Positions 53,011-64,000 of a stretch of 64,000 nucleotides of DNA are shown piece by piece (the first letter of the stretch is position 1; each line of letters opens with the position of its first letter). The notes beneath the pieces were generated by a model, which was not told the origin of the DNA, did no database searches, and saw only the letters and a list, made by a program, of their open reading frames with translations. A program made the position numbers and the translations under genes. This DNA is from Arthrinium phaeospermum (taxonomy: Eukaryota > Ascomycota > Sordariomycetes > Amphisphaeriales > Apiosporaceae): NCBI GenBank assembly GCA_006503535.1, contig QYRS01000001.1, forward strand, positions 3,348,001-3,412,000, written 5' to 3'.

Positions 53011-54817
53011 ATGGCGCAACCTTCATTCGACGAGAGGACGCAGTCCTTCCTCAATTGGTTTACCGCATTGCCCGGCGCTACATTCCACCCCAGCATCCAA
53101 ATACAGGATCTACGACAGAGTGGCCAGGGACGAGGGATTGGTGAGTGTTGGCCCCTTGCTGGACTCCCTGTTGCGCGGCTGCATGCGCAAGTGGGAGCGA
53201 GGAAAAAGTTTGTTGTTGCGATAAGACAGGGCTGATATAAGCACAGTCGCGACATCGGACATACCGGAGGAAACCGAGCTCTTCAAAATCCCGAGAGCTG
53301 CCATCATCAACACCTTGACATCGGATCTGACCAAGAAGATCCCTCAAGTGTTTGAGGACTCTACTGAGGGACTGGAAGGTGTTAACAATGAGGCCGACGA
53401 CGAGGGCGAAACCAGCGGGGCGCCGGACTCCTGGGTGTCGCTCATTCTGGTCATGATCTATGAGTTCATGCAGGGCGGCAATTCAAAGTGGAAGCCCTAC
53501 TTTGACATCATGCCGGAGAGCTTCGACACTCTCATGTTCTGGCCGCGAACAGAGCTCGGCGGCTTGCAGGCCAGCGCCATCTCGGCCAAGATCGGCAAGG
53601 ATGAGGCTGACAACATGTTCCGCGAAAAGGTCCTCCCCGTCGTCGAGGAGCATGCACACATCTTCTACCCCGATGGGTCGAAACGCATGAGCGAAGAGGA
53701 ACTGCTGAACCTGGCTCACCGCATGGGAAGCACTGTTATGTATGGAACTACTCCAAAAAGACTAAATCCCGGGTTGGCTTTGCTAACAATGCGACAGGGC
53801 TTATGCATTCGATCTTGAGAACGACGATGAAGAGCCCGAAGAAGAGGGCGACGAGTGGGTAGAAGACAAGGAAGGAAAGCTCTTGATGGGAAGTAAGTAC
53901 AGCCATCGATTGCCTAGGTGCACTTGCGCAGTCACAAGCAGGAACTAACTTTAAGCTTGTCAGTGGTGCCCATGGCCGATATTCTCAATGCGGATGCGGT
54001 ATTCAACGTAAGGCAAAACACACCCATGATCTGACAGGCCTGATCGCTGACTCTTACTAAAAGGCCCATGTGAACCATGAGGATGACTTCCTGACCGTCA
54101 CGTCGCTCAAGCCGATAAGTGCCGGCCAGCAGGTTCTCAACTACTACGGCCCATTGTCCAACAGCGAACTGCTGAGGCGATACGGCTACGTTACTTCCAA
54201 CCACGCACGATACGACGTGGTGGAGCTACCGTGGAACATGGTGCTGTCGGTACTTCAGAACCAACTCCAACTCGATGAATCAAAATGGGGCCAAGCGGTA
54301 AGTGCGCAAATGATACTGGCAAATAGACCGACCATCAGCTAACGAAAAGCTTCAGATCAATCAACTTGATGAGGAAGAGACCGAGGACATCTTTGTGATA
54401 GATCGCGACCTCGATGAGCCCGATTCTCGGGGTGATGTGCACGGCGAAGTGAAGCTGAAGCAGCTCCCCGAGGACCTGGAAGACCAGATCGCGACGTTCC
54501 TGAAGGCGGTCCGCAAGGTCTCGCCCGAGTCGATCCCCGACAAGCGCAAGCGCGACGAGATCTCGGCCTCGGTGATCCACCAGGCCCTGCAGCTCCGCCT
54601 CTCCGAGTATCCCACCTCGGAAGCTGAGGACCAGGCCCTCCTCCAGGAGGCCAACTTCACGGATCGCCAGAAGATGGCCATCGTGGTCCGCCTCGGCGAG
54701 AAGAAGCTGCTGGGCGAGGCCATTCAGGTGGCGGCCGAGAAGATTAACACGATGACACGAAACGGTGATGATGCGGCCTCCGAACCTTCCGCCAAGAGGC
54801 ACAAGTCCTCCCGGTAA
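53011..54817 (+). CDS. SET-domain protein lysine methyltransferase, RKM4-like
   Basis: SET-domain enzyme of the Rkm/SETD6 group, methylating lysines on ribosomal proteins (yeast Rkm4 acts on 60S protein L42). Six exons: 53011-53140, 53247-53739, 53798-53892, 53964-54007, 54064-54297, 54356-54817; 485 residues, phases consistent. The SET core begins with GRGIVATSDIPEETELFKIP (joined across intron 1). MVPMADILNADAVFNAHVNHEDDFL contains the split-SET substrate/SAM motif; the usual Asn-His pair of the SAM site appears as ILNAD followed by the separate NHED, so one position is changed. GQQVLNYYGPLSNSELLRRYGYV is the conserved SET C-flank (Y-G-x-x-S/N-x-x-L-L-x-x-Y-G-F). The C-terminal Rubisco-LSMT substrate-binding region follows, and the protein ends in a basic nuclear-localisation-like tail (AKRHKSSR). 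Confidence 0.92.
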
Positions 54818-56157
54818 ACGAACGAATCACGAGGCCACGAGTCAGTGGCATGCATCGGGCATGCAGATCAGTTCTAGAACGTAGTGCAAGGGGTTGTGTG
54901 GCGGAGGTACAGAGAGATATGCTGTCAACCCTCTCTCTTGTCTCTCGCCAAACATTCGACAGCAGCTTCGACCAATCGCTCGGGTGGTGCAGGTGCAGTG
55001 TGTGGTTGATTTCCCAAACCCCCATAAAAAGTACAGCAATTGTGACATTTCTTCACGGTGTTGGGCATGTCGGGTAAGAATTGAATTGGAAAAAGACAGG
55101 CGTGGACCATGTAGGCTTCAACGCAAATCATGGGTGTTGGTTCGGAGTTTGCTTCAAGAGGGCTGGGAGGGGGGTACATATTCTGAGACTAACCAATCTC
55201 CATTTTAGATGGCGGGCAGCCAGGCCCAGCTCGCTCACGGCAATTTTCAGGTTTCTGGTGTTCATACTGTTCAACTGCCGCGAAAAGGCAACCAACTAGA
55301 CTTTTTTCTCTCTTTATCTACATAATCTATTAGAGTACATGAAAAATGCGACTTCGGCATGCGGTCCCAACCACCGTCGCCGCGGTCCGATTGCCAGATA
55401 TCTCGTGATGGAGAGGACTGGGTCCATGGGTCGTGTTTCCCCTCCTCCCTCCACAACTGCAGAATAAACCCCGCGTATGTCTCTTGACTTTCGCTCGTGT
55501 CGTACGATGGCTTTCGAAAATGCGTGTTGAATTGACTTCTGTCTATCCGGGGTTGGCGGCCCAGCCCACCAACCGCCAATTATTTAACCTTTCGCTTCAA
55601 CATGGTGCGATGAGACACCATTAAACTTATTTGGTGCACGACGAAGGAGGACCTGCCTCGCGGGATACACACAATCAGGGGGCGCGCAATAGGGTTGGAA
55701 AAAGCAACGATCTGTCTCAACCCGAACACGACAGTAGGTCAGGTGTGCATTGGTCATCTAACCGGTACTTACTTTACTTCTTCAGCGGGAGGAAGAGGGC
55801 TACGTGCGACCTATTAAACATTCTGGCTGAAATAAAGAGGACCATTCCATCCATCTTCCAACTCACCTAGCAAAACGCGGTAGAAAGCTGTCGGCCTCCC
55901 CGCAGTACTGCCCGCAGCTGGGCGCCGGCATACTTTGCTACCCGACATTCGAAGCACACGCCAGGTCCGGTCCACATTATGGAATTCTGAGGAAGGAAGC
56001 AAGCAATACAACCGACGAGAACCATCCCTCGACCTGATCTATCGAGTAGCCATTGGGAGTCAACTGGGAAAAGGGAGCTTGTCGGCATAGCGCGCGCCAA
56101 TCCAACGGGAAGTCGAGACCCACAGGCCCGTGGCGTGCGCAGCTTTTACATCCGGCA
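54818..56157. other. intergenic, no supported gene
   Basis: About 1.3 kb between co-oriented genes. No exon, RNA or repeat was recognised. Confidence 0.5.
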
Positions 56158-57015
56158 ATGGATCGTCCCTGGGATATAGTGACGGCCGTTTGCTTTTGCG
56201 CGCTGGGCGTTATCGTGATCGTTAGCGTGTAAGCAGCTTTTTCCGTTTCATTGGTTTCTCTCGACTCGGTGTGCGCTCACTCGCCCACGTCATCTAAAAA
56301 CGGCATGCTAACCCAGGAAACGTTCTCTCATCCAGCTGGTTCAGGGCGAAACTGGCCGCGCAATGCGAACGGCTGCTCCAGACTGGCAAGAGGAAGAGCG
56401 ACCCGGTGTTGTCCAAGTCGCTCCAGCGAGCCGTCTCGCGCCTGGCGGAGGTTACCGAGAACAAGGGGCACCGGAGCGAAGGCAGGGAGTCCTGTGAGAA
56501 TTTGTGGTCCGTATATATTCCACCGCATCCCCACAGGTGCAAAGCGAGAAGTCCACATGACTGACACACAACTTACTACCTGCAGTCCCATATGCTTGGC
56601 TTCACTCTACGGTCTCCCGCCAAACGAAGCGGAAGCGTCAGAGTGCGACCCCGAAGGAGGAGACTTGGAAGCAGGGACGTTGAAGAAGAAGCCGACGGTG
56701 AAAGAAACGTCAGCGAGTGCCGACGTGGCAGACATGGCGGAGGCGGCAAAGACAAAAGTGATGAGCAAGCTGCAAAGGCCCAAGAGGTCGAGCTGGCGCC
56801 CACAGCCCATCGATGACGAGATTTTGAAGATGCGGCGATGCCCACATATGTTCCACGCCCGGTGCTTGGCGACCTGGTTCCTCATGAAGCGCTATGATTG
56901 CCCAGTCTGCAGAGCTGCGTATTACCAAAACAGCAACGAGAGCGAGGATTCGCTGTCGGGACGAGAAACCGTCCAGCCAGCTACCTTGGGCATACCTGTT
57001 TTGCCGTTCTGGTAA
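56158..57015 (+). CDS. membrane-anchored RING-H2 protein (probable E3 ubiquitin ligase)
   Basis: Proposed exons 56158-56228, 56336-56493, 56537-57015; 235 residues. Residues 1-24 are an N-terminal membrane helix (DIVTAVCFCALGVIVIVSV). A charged stretch follows, then the RING: CSPICLASLYG supplies the first Cys pair and MRRCPHMFHARCLATWF...YDCPVC supplies C-x-H-x2-H-x2-C...C-x2-C. About 80 acidic and Lys-rich residues separate the second and third metal ligands, far longer than the 10-40 usual in RING-H2 domains. Such membrane RING proteins act in secretory-pathway ubiquitylation. The splicing around 56494-56586 is uncertain: the acceptor CTGCAG at 56580-56585 would remove the stretch before SPIC and change which Cys is used first. 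Confidence 0.75.
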
Positions 57016-58469
57016 GAGGATGACGGGAGTCTAGTATTTCCTTAGTCAATAGTCTTTAATCAGATGCAATGATCGATCGGCGTGTCGGGTGCCTACTACT
57101 ATGGGCATACCATATAGTTCTTCGATGCTTTTCCGATGCCATTCACCCTACTCACACATTTCCTCCATGGCATGCTTCTGTCGACAGGTTCAGCTGCTGG
57201 ATCAAGACTGAGGTGGCAATGTGTTTGCGACTGTCTCCCGCGATCGATGGTGGTTAGCTCCCCTTTGACCCGTCAGACCCGAAGATCTACGGAGTATGTA
57301 GTGGTAATCCACTAGCCAGTCCACCCGCCTGCTGGTTTTCCCTGCGCTTTTCAGCCTTGTCAGGTCTTTGTCAGGTTGGCCCAGCTGTATGTAGGCATCA
57401 TTGCTTTGCTGCTATTGGGCAATCCAAAAGCTCCATTCGTGTGCATGAACAGAGAGAGATTAGCGAGCCATTGGCAAATCAATCAAACAGATGGGCCTCG
57501 GAAAGAAGTCCGTCATCTGGGCCGGTGGCCATTAGGTTCTTCGCTGTCGCGGGAATCAGCACGTACAACGTTCTGAGGAAGCAAGGAAAAGCCAGCTGCA
57601 AGCTGGGGAGCCCTGAAGAGTTGACGGCTAGCTGGGACAGAATGGTCCGGGTGGAAGACGGATGTGACGCGCCAGTGGCAGAAAGGGTGGTACTGTGCAT
57701 GCAATTTGTGGCACCCCTGGTAAATGCGGCAGCTATCCTCTGTTGGGCAAGGTCGCAGCGATCCGGCTTTCCCTCCTTGGGCCACCGCCCGGCAGTATGC
57801 CGTCCCAAATCGCGATCCTAAATTGATTACATCAACCGATCTAATCATTTGTGAATGAATCGTTCCTCCTATGACCTCATCCGCCTCGGGGCAAACAAAG
57901 GGCCAAATGTGCTAACTAACCTCCAGTCCCTTACGAGCCTGCCCATCAGCCACGATCGAGTGATTGTACGGAAGATCCCCCAATTGCTAGGCTCGGGCCT
58001 GATCTGCCCTTCATTTCCATCACAATGGATGACCGTTGGTAGTGTCCGATCCATGGGCTTTTCGCGGATTGAGGCTACAGTATTGGCAATGGAACGGCCA
58101 AAAGGGCTGGACAATTCCATTTCCCGAGGGCAGGGAACAGCGGAGCATTATACCCGTCCGTACCTTATTCTCAGTGGTTAACTGCATGGATGACGTCCCC
58201 TTTCGTCACTACTTCAATTCTTTCTGAGACTGCTCCTGGGCGCGTATTGACTGGCTTCCCGTAACAGCCACAGGAGATTCTGCTCCAGCAACTTCTCCCA
58301 ATCCTACCGCCTTGTTGTCTGTCGTCGGCCATATTACCTACATAGATTTGACCCAGGATTCCCGGATTCCCCATACGATCATACTGCAGCCTCCTCCAGT
58401 CAACTGTATCCCCGTGACCACTGTATTGAACACCCTCAACCTCCTCTGCGCCCCACTGAATCCAGTTGC
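57016..58469. other. intergenic, no supported gene
   Basis: About 1.45 kb between co-oriented genes. An open frame at 57357-57821 has no recognisable content. Confidence 0.5.
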
Positions 58470-60735
58470 ATGCGCGCTCTGATTCGACGACTTGTCGTCC
58501 CTCGCCAACCAGTGTTGCGGGATACTTCAAGAGCTTCCGCTGTATTTGCTCCGGCCTGTGCCCAATATATATCCGTTGCCGGCATAGGCGGTGCCGCACC
58601 CTTTGCCACGATGGTCTCCAAACGCAAGAAATCCGAAATGGCGCTGCTACAACAAGACGTACTGCCCAACCAGCACATGGGCGCCGAGCCCCGACCCGAC
58701 TTTGCGCCGCGCAGGTCAACCAGGGCCGCCAAGAACGCCGCGGCGAACGAGGCCGAACCCTTTAAGGCGGCAACTGAGCAGGATGGCTCGCGGGAGTCTC
58801 GCCCCAAGAACAACGGCCAGATACGCCGGCGCCGCGAGAATGTCGAGGACGCAATGCATGACCTGCAAGACATGGAGGTCCAACTGCGCGGCGTCGTCAA
58901 GCGGCAGAAGCTGGCTATTAAGTCGAGCTCGGTCATGAGCGAACCGGACAACTTTGGAAAGGATGTGTTCACACCTAAATCGTCCAAGAGCGGCCGTGAC
59001 ACGCTCAAATCTGCCGAATATTGGGACGAGCACCAGACAGGGCCGGCCCGGAAGCCTGCCGCCAAAGCCAAGACACCCAAGACACCCAAGACCTCCAAGG
59101 CGTCGTCCGTCAAGGAAGAAGTCGTTGACAAAGAAGAGGCGTCGGGCATGACCCGGGAAGATCCAGAGGAGCCTGTGGAGCCGGAGGCCGAAGACATCAA
59201 CGATATCAAGCTAGAAGGAGCGAGACCACCGCCCGTCAACAGTGACTATCTCCCATTACCTTGGAAAGGAAGACTAGGCTATGTACATTTCCCTCCTCCT
59301 CCATGCAGCATGGCTGTCCACCAAGACCTAGCATTGCAGCTGTACTGACTTCAAACATTAGGCCTGCCTTAACACATATCTCCGCCAGACTGTCCCGCCC
59401 GTTTTCAGTTCTCGAACCTGTAGGATCGCTTCCATCATAGAACACCGCCATCCGCTCGCGGACCCCTCGCAGCCGGAACATGCCACCAAGAACCGACCAG
59501 ACAAGGATCAACCAGCCGATGTTGCCCGAGGACAAAAGTTTGTTGAGGAATTGGGGGTGGCCAACGCTCGAGACATCGTCAAGATGCTGCGCTGGAACGA
59601 TAAGTACGGCATCAAGTTCATGCGTCTGAGCTCGGAGATGTTCCCCTTTGCTAGCCACGAGGAACACGGCTATAAGCTGGCTCCTTTCGCATCGGAAGTC
59701 CTTGCGGAGGCTGGCCGAGTCGCCGGAGAGCTGGGTCACCGATTGACTACTCACCCTGGACAAGTAAGAACACCCATCCAGTCACACCAGCTGTTGTCGT
59801 GCCAAGGTAGCTAATCTATGCAGTTTACTCAACTTGGATCTCCACGTAATGAGGTCGTCAGGAATGCCGTCCGGGATTTGGAGTACCACAACGAACTGCT
59901 CAGCTTATTGCGCCTTCCTGAACAACAAAACAAGGATGCGGTCATGATCCTACACATGGGCGGCATGTTTGGCGACAAGGAAGCGACACTTGATCGCTTC
60001 CGGGCCAATTACGCGAAGCTGTCGCCTGAAATCAAGGCCAGGCTTGTATTGGAGAACGACGACGTGTGTTACTCCGTCCACGAATTGCTTCCCATCTGCG
60101 AGGAGCTCAACATCCCAATGGTTCTCGACTTCCACCACCACAACATCATTTTCGACAAGGAGCAGCTTCGAGAAGGGACCAAGGATATCATGGACCTATT
60201 CCCCCGGATCAAGGCCACATGGGACCGAAAGGGCATTACCCAGAAGATGCACTACAGCGAGCCGTGCTCGGAAGCCATCACGGGGCGCCAGCGCCGGAAG
60301 CATCGACCGCGCGTTTTGACCCTGCCGCCCTGCGCAAACGACATGGACCTCATGATCGAGGCCAAGGACAAGGAGCAGGCTGTGTTCGAGCTGATGCGCA
60401 CCTACCGGCTTACCGGATGGGACTCTTTCAACGATCTCGTCCCCTACGAGCGCGACGACGACAACCGGCCGGTGCCCAAGGCCAAGACGCCCAAGAAGAA
60501 GCGCAAGAGCAAGAAGGCGGCCGAGGAGGAGGAAGACGAGGACGTGGACATGGTGGACGGAGACGAGGAGCCGGCGCGGCGTGTTATACCCGAGGAAGAG
60601 GTCGGCATGGGCGGGCCGGAGAACCGGGTCTTTTGGCCCATGGGGATGGAGGAGTGGCTCCGGCCGAAGAAGCGGGAGGTGAAGAAGAAGACGCAGACGC
60701 CGCAGAAGAAGGATGCGGAGGAAGATGAGGACTAG
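58470..60735 (+). CDS. uve1: UV-damage endonuclease UVE1 (UVDE)
   Basis: Apurinic-type endonuclease of the UVDE family (S. pombe Uve1, Neurospora MUS-18), which nicks 5' to UV photoproducts in an alternative excision pathway. Three exons: 58470-59282, 59362-59763, 59824-60735; 708 residues, all junctions phase 0. The first about 45 residues (MRALIRRLVVPRQPVL, Arg-rich, no acids) look like a mitochondrial presequence; the next Met (58611, MVSKRKKS) begins with a nuclear-type basic cluster. The disordered front is rich in K-T-P repeats (AKTPKTPKTSKAS). The TIM-barrel catalytic part carries GYACLNTYLR, VANARDIVKMLRWN, LTTHPGQFTQLGSP, LILHMGG-type VMILHMGGMFGD, VLENDD, VLDFHHHN and MHYSEPC, the metal-binding series of the family. 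The C-terminal tail is acidic and basic (EEEEDEDVDMVDGDEE). Confidence 0.95.
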
Positions 60736-63700
60736 GCGTCGATCCTCATGATCCGAGCCGTTCGCGTCGGACATGGCACCATGCCTCTGTCGAATACCCA
60801 CGACTTTTATGGCATGGGGAATTGGTATAATATAGCTACTAGTTTTCAATGCGTAGATATCCGGGGGATGATCTGTATAATAAAATCATATTCTTGCACC
60901 CGCATTCCATAAATGGAGCTATCCCGAGTTGGTGTCAAATGCGCCCAGCCCTCAAAAGTTGTTTCCTAGCATTGGTCTTCGCGGGTGATATCTAATATCG
61001 TCATACCTCATCACCAAGCCAAACGTCTCATTCCAAATAGGGTACCTTGCACCGATTTCCTACCTACTAGCTGATTCGCTTGAACGTTTTCCACCTTGCT
61101 GCTATTGAAGGAGGTACTCGCTTCCCCGGATTCCTAACGGACATGGTCCCGGTTCCCCAGAACGTGGCGCGAAATGGAACAACCGTTCGACAACTTCAGT
61201 CGTAAATCCACCAATACATAGGTGGCTGGCTACATGTAACCCGACTCCTCAACCGTCGGATTCGCTACTTGGGGTTACAGTACGTGTAGTTCGCATCTTC
61301 GCATCTTCGATGCGATTTGAAGTTGCAACCAAAAAATGGTAGGGATAGCGGAGGGTTAGTCAACGTTACTCGTATGCGATATACACACACACAGCTGTTG
61401 CTTGTGGGGTAATGCAGGTGGACAAAGTGGGCAGTCAAACACGTTGTTGGGCTCGGATGGAGACATGTCACATGTGCAAGGAGGGCGGGTATGCGCGCAT
61501 AGCAAGCACCAGCCAGAGGCTTACCCAGATTAGATTCGCATCGTATCGCCAATTCGCTGCATGATGGAATCATGATGAACGAGGGGACCCTGAAAGTGGC
61601 CAGTGAAGTACGGCGAGTAGACGCGGGACTGCATTGCCCTATCGTTTGGCAGCGCGCAGCACGAAGGCTGTCGTGGAGCTTCATGACGGGATCGGGCAGG
61701 CAGGCGAGGTGCCGCCATGCCCTTTAGGGGGTATTGGGCTCTCCATTGCACGTGCAAGTGGACCGGAACCCAAGTGATGTGACTGATTGACAAGAGGATA
61801 CCAAAGCAAAACAGTCACGGCGATTAACTGTTCTTGCCGGATAAAAAATCTGCAAGATGGGTGCGATGCCGTCAAATCGTACGTTTTTGCTCGTGACAAT
61901 TTTGGCCCGGTTCAGGCTAGAAAGATCCGGATCTCCAAGGTCGGGTGTGGCAGCCCGATCTGCGCAGACCTGGGATTGGGAGCTCCTTGTCCTTCCACAT
62001 GTAGAATGAGGTCACTTGCTGTTTCGCCTTTGAGGGGGCCGGTCGGCAAGCCTCAAGGAGAAGAGAGATTGGTAAAAGAATAATAAGAAAACCGCAGATA
62101 CCGATGGTAAACGGGTTGCAGACCCATTTGGTTCGAAGTAAGGTGGCCAAGGAGATGCTGATCAGAAGAGCGGCGGCAGGCAGCTGAAGGGTGATGGCAG
62201 AAACCCGCGTGGCGGGCGGATGGCGGTGATGTCAATCCCTACCGGGTTCGATGTTTTGGGTAGAACGCTACTGCCCGCTGCAAAATGCGGGATGATGTTC
62301 GTCTGGGAATAATCCCAACTGGAGTAGTGGTATTCTGATGCAGGTTTTCAAGATGATGTGCGCGTGCTAGCATGACTCGAGAAAGTTGTATTGCTTGGAT
62401 ATGTAATGATGGATATTTGTATGTCTGATTCATCAGTTTCTTGGTAACTCATATCGAGTGATGCGTCCATCTCTACATGCATTCATCAACACATACCTAA
62501 CATACAATAATACAATACCATGGTTAAGAACCCTGTGATGATAGACCCCCAGCATTGTCGCTGCTGGTGGGGGAGCAAGCAACCACTTACTAGCCCTTCC
62601 CCAACGTCGAGTGTCAGCCAACCAGGTTCTCATGGCCACTTGACTTCAAATGTGCCCCCTCGAGACTGCCCATTCTCACGTCCCATTTGACCATCATGTC
62701 ATGCTGGAGAGAGAGAACAGAGGGTATGTAGAGCAGGTAGTGAAGTATGTATGCGCCTGGATCATGACTGACAAGGCCCATCGGGCATGCCTCTTCCACT
62801 TTTGGCCAAGCTGGGTGTCCGATGAAATTGATTCGACGGGATTCAAAGTGATCTCGGAGGCGCTCTGGTAGCGCTCGCACGTACTTGGATGTTTACATGT
62901 AGCTAGTGCAGCATGCAAGTGTCACAACATACCACTTCTCTGTACTGGTCAGCCTATAAAGCCGTCTTAATAAGCCATATCGACCTAGCAGTCGCATCGA
63001 CCGACATCACCACCTCCAGCAAACAACATTGCGAGTGCGCGCGAGACGATCCAGCTCACGTGGTATCGGATCGACGAAAAACTTCATTTTTTGACAAGGA
63101 CAGCACAGGCCTTGACGATCCTTAGAGGTTGCTGTTGATCTTTCTTTTGCATCTGGGTACTATCCTTCCGTCATCTCGCAGGGTAGACTTGAAGCAAGGG
63201 TTTCGGGGTCTCTGTCTGTCTCTCACGACCCGTCCGTCTTCTTCATCTGCTCCAACCACCGACCTTCCCCGCAAAGAGGTTCAGCCCCCACCACCACTAA
63301 GCCTACTACAGTACCAGCCTACTGGCAAGGTACTTTACTGCGAACCCTCCGACGACCTGCCTGTATTTTTGTGGCCCCAACCACCACTTTGGGTTTCGTT
63401 TCGTTTGCTTTCCAAGCTGCCCTGGCCCCTTCTTCGTCATCCAGGCGTCCTGTACCCAAGCTCTGGAACCTCTTCTCTCTTCTACCGGCACCTCAAACCC
63501 CGATTCCTAATTTTCCAGAAAACCACCGTAGCATATCATCAGATCAGCCACCAAAGCTTCTTTCCCCAACTTCATCCTACTCTTTTCCTAATCTCACTCA
63601 CGCCACATACCCATTCTCAAACTCTCACACACCACTCGCATTACCCCGCCACCCAGGATCCATCAAAGCGCAAAGCAACTGCACGATAAACACAACACAA

Positions 63701-63766
63701 ACAAACTACCAGCCCGCATAGCTCAGACGACAAAGTCGAGAGTTATCCATCATCATCACCGCAATC
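60736..63766. other. 3.0-kb intergenic region
   Basis: No protein gene could be supported on either strand. The last about 600 bp (63129-63766) are strongly pyrimidine- and C/A-rich and are probably the long leader and promoter of the next gene. Confidence 0.5.
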
Positions 63767-64000
63767 ATGGCGACCGTAGAGACTAGCCCTCAAACTGTCC
63801 ACTCTCCTCCACCAACCGCTGCTGCCCAGAGACCGCGGGGTATGTGTTCATTTTCTAGTGTTGATTCTTGCCAATATGCACCAGGCATGCACAGCTAACT
63901 CGCGACCCAGGCATCCTCAAGAACTCCTATCAGAAATCCCCGCCGACATCGCCGATTAAGGAGCAAGACATCTCCGAGAAGGAGCTCACCATTGTCAACA
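63767..64000 (+). CDS. protein phosphatase 1 inhibitor-2/GLC8-like protein, N-terminal part
   Basis: Start of a gene that leaves the window. Exon 1 is 63767-63839 and exon 2 begins at 63911 (donor GTATGT, acceptor ACCCAG). The joined sequence reads RPRGILKNSYQKSPPTSP near residues 22-39: G-I-L-K-N is the SILK/GILK-type motif by which inhibitor-2 and yeast Glc8 grip PP1, normally preceded by a basic residue as here. EKELTIVN follows as in fungal members. The long pyrimidine-rich leader precedes it. The remaining motifs (the PP1-binding K-x-H-Y region) lie beyond the edge, so the call rests on the N-terminus alone. Confidence 0.75.

Noticed and set aside
57357..57821. 154-codon open frame between the RING gene and uve1
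   Set aside because: No domain, no conserved-looking segment and no splice-linked extension.
63715..63745. tRNA A-box-like stretch (GCATAGCTCAGACG) before the PP1 inhibitor gene
   Set aside because: No B-box, acceptor stem or T run follows; it is part of the leader of the coding gene.
1..64000. CRISPR array or prokaryotic operon structures
   Set aside because: Spliceosomal introns and fungal gene families throughout; no regularly spaced direct repeats of the CRISPR type.

Overview
The window looks like chromosomal DNA of a filamentous ascomycete (Pezizomycotina, most likely Sordariomycetes). Most genes have short spliceosomal introns (about 50-90 nt, GTRAGT donors, CTAAC-type branch sites, YAG acceptors), intergenic spacers run 0.3-3.5 kb, and the gene families are typical of this group (PTH11-like rhodopsin-fold membrane proteins, 2EXR protein, AAA+ with N-terminal DUF7025-like region, DUF7708-type STAND protein, MAK32-like kinase, PHO-4 phosphate permease, UVE1 endonuclease). 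I cannot name the species.

Layout. 1-1814 (-): secreted FAD-linked (berberine-bridge type) oxidoreductase, cut by the window edge, carrying a 169-bp tandem duplication and many single-base frame breaks. 4234-5809 (+): rhodopsin-fold membrane protein. 5969-7349 (-): secreted calcineurin-like phosphoesterase with one frame break. 8872-10837 (+): secreted flavin amine oxidase. 11700-14809 (-): two diverged tandem paralogues of an unrecognised single-pass membrane coiled-coil family. 15420-16481 (-): glutathionyl-hydroquinone-reductase-type GST. 17206-18264 (+): 2EXR protein. 18813-20018 (+): PfkB/MAK32-like kinase. 20377-21327 (+): methyltransferase-fold protein. 21.3-24.5 kb: non-coding stretch with tRNA-like pieces and a GC-rich repeat island. 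24535-25667 (-): secreted intradiol dioxygenase. 27340-27423 (+): tRNA-Glu(UUC) with a 12-nt intron. 27629-32459 (-): co-oriented trio of an orphan protein, a FAD monooxygenase and a second rhodopsin-fold protein. 33876-36611 (+) AAA+ ATPase and 36736-38640 (-) STAND-like protein converge tail to tail.

42134-44064 (+): PHO-4 Na+/phosphate symporter, preceded by CACGTG motifs. 45568-46851 (+): RS/His-rich low-complexity protein. 47922-49543 (+): orphan. 50165-50719 (+): small possible zinc-ribbon protein. 51360-52283 (+): omega-like GST. 53011-54817 (+): RKM4-type SET methyltransferase. 56158-57015 (+): membrane RING-H2 protein. 58470-60735 (+): UVE1 UV-damage endonuclease. 63767 to the end (+): start of a PP1 inhibitor-2/GLC8-like protein.

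There is no single pathway here. Local themes are secreted or redox enzymes on the left (FAD oxidase, phosphoesterase, amine oxidase, dioxygenase, two GSTs), a possible small metabolic group at 27.6-32.5 kb, and a P-loop ATPase/STAND pair at 33.9-38.6 kb. The best candidates for something undescribed are the paralogous membrane coiled-coil pair and the STAND-like protein whose P-loop lacks the lysine. Exon boundaries were set by hand from splice signals and reading-frame continuity and were not tested against transcripts.
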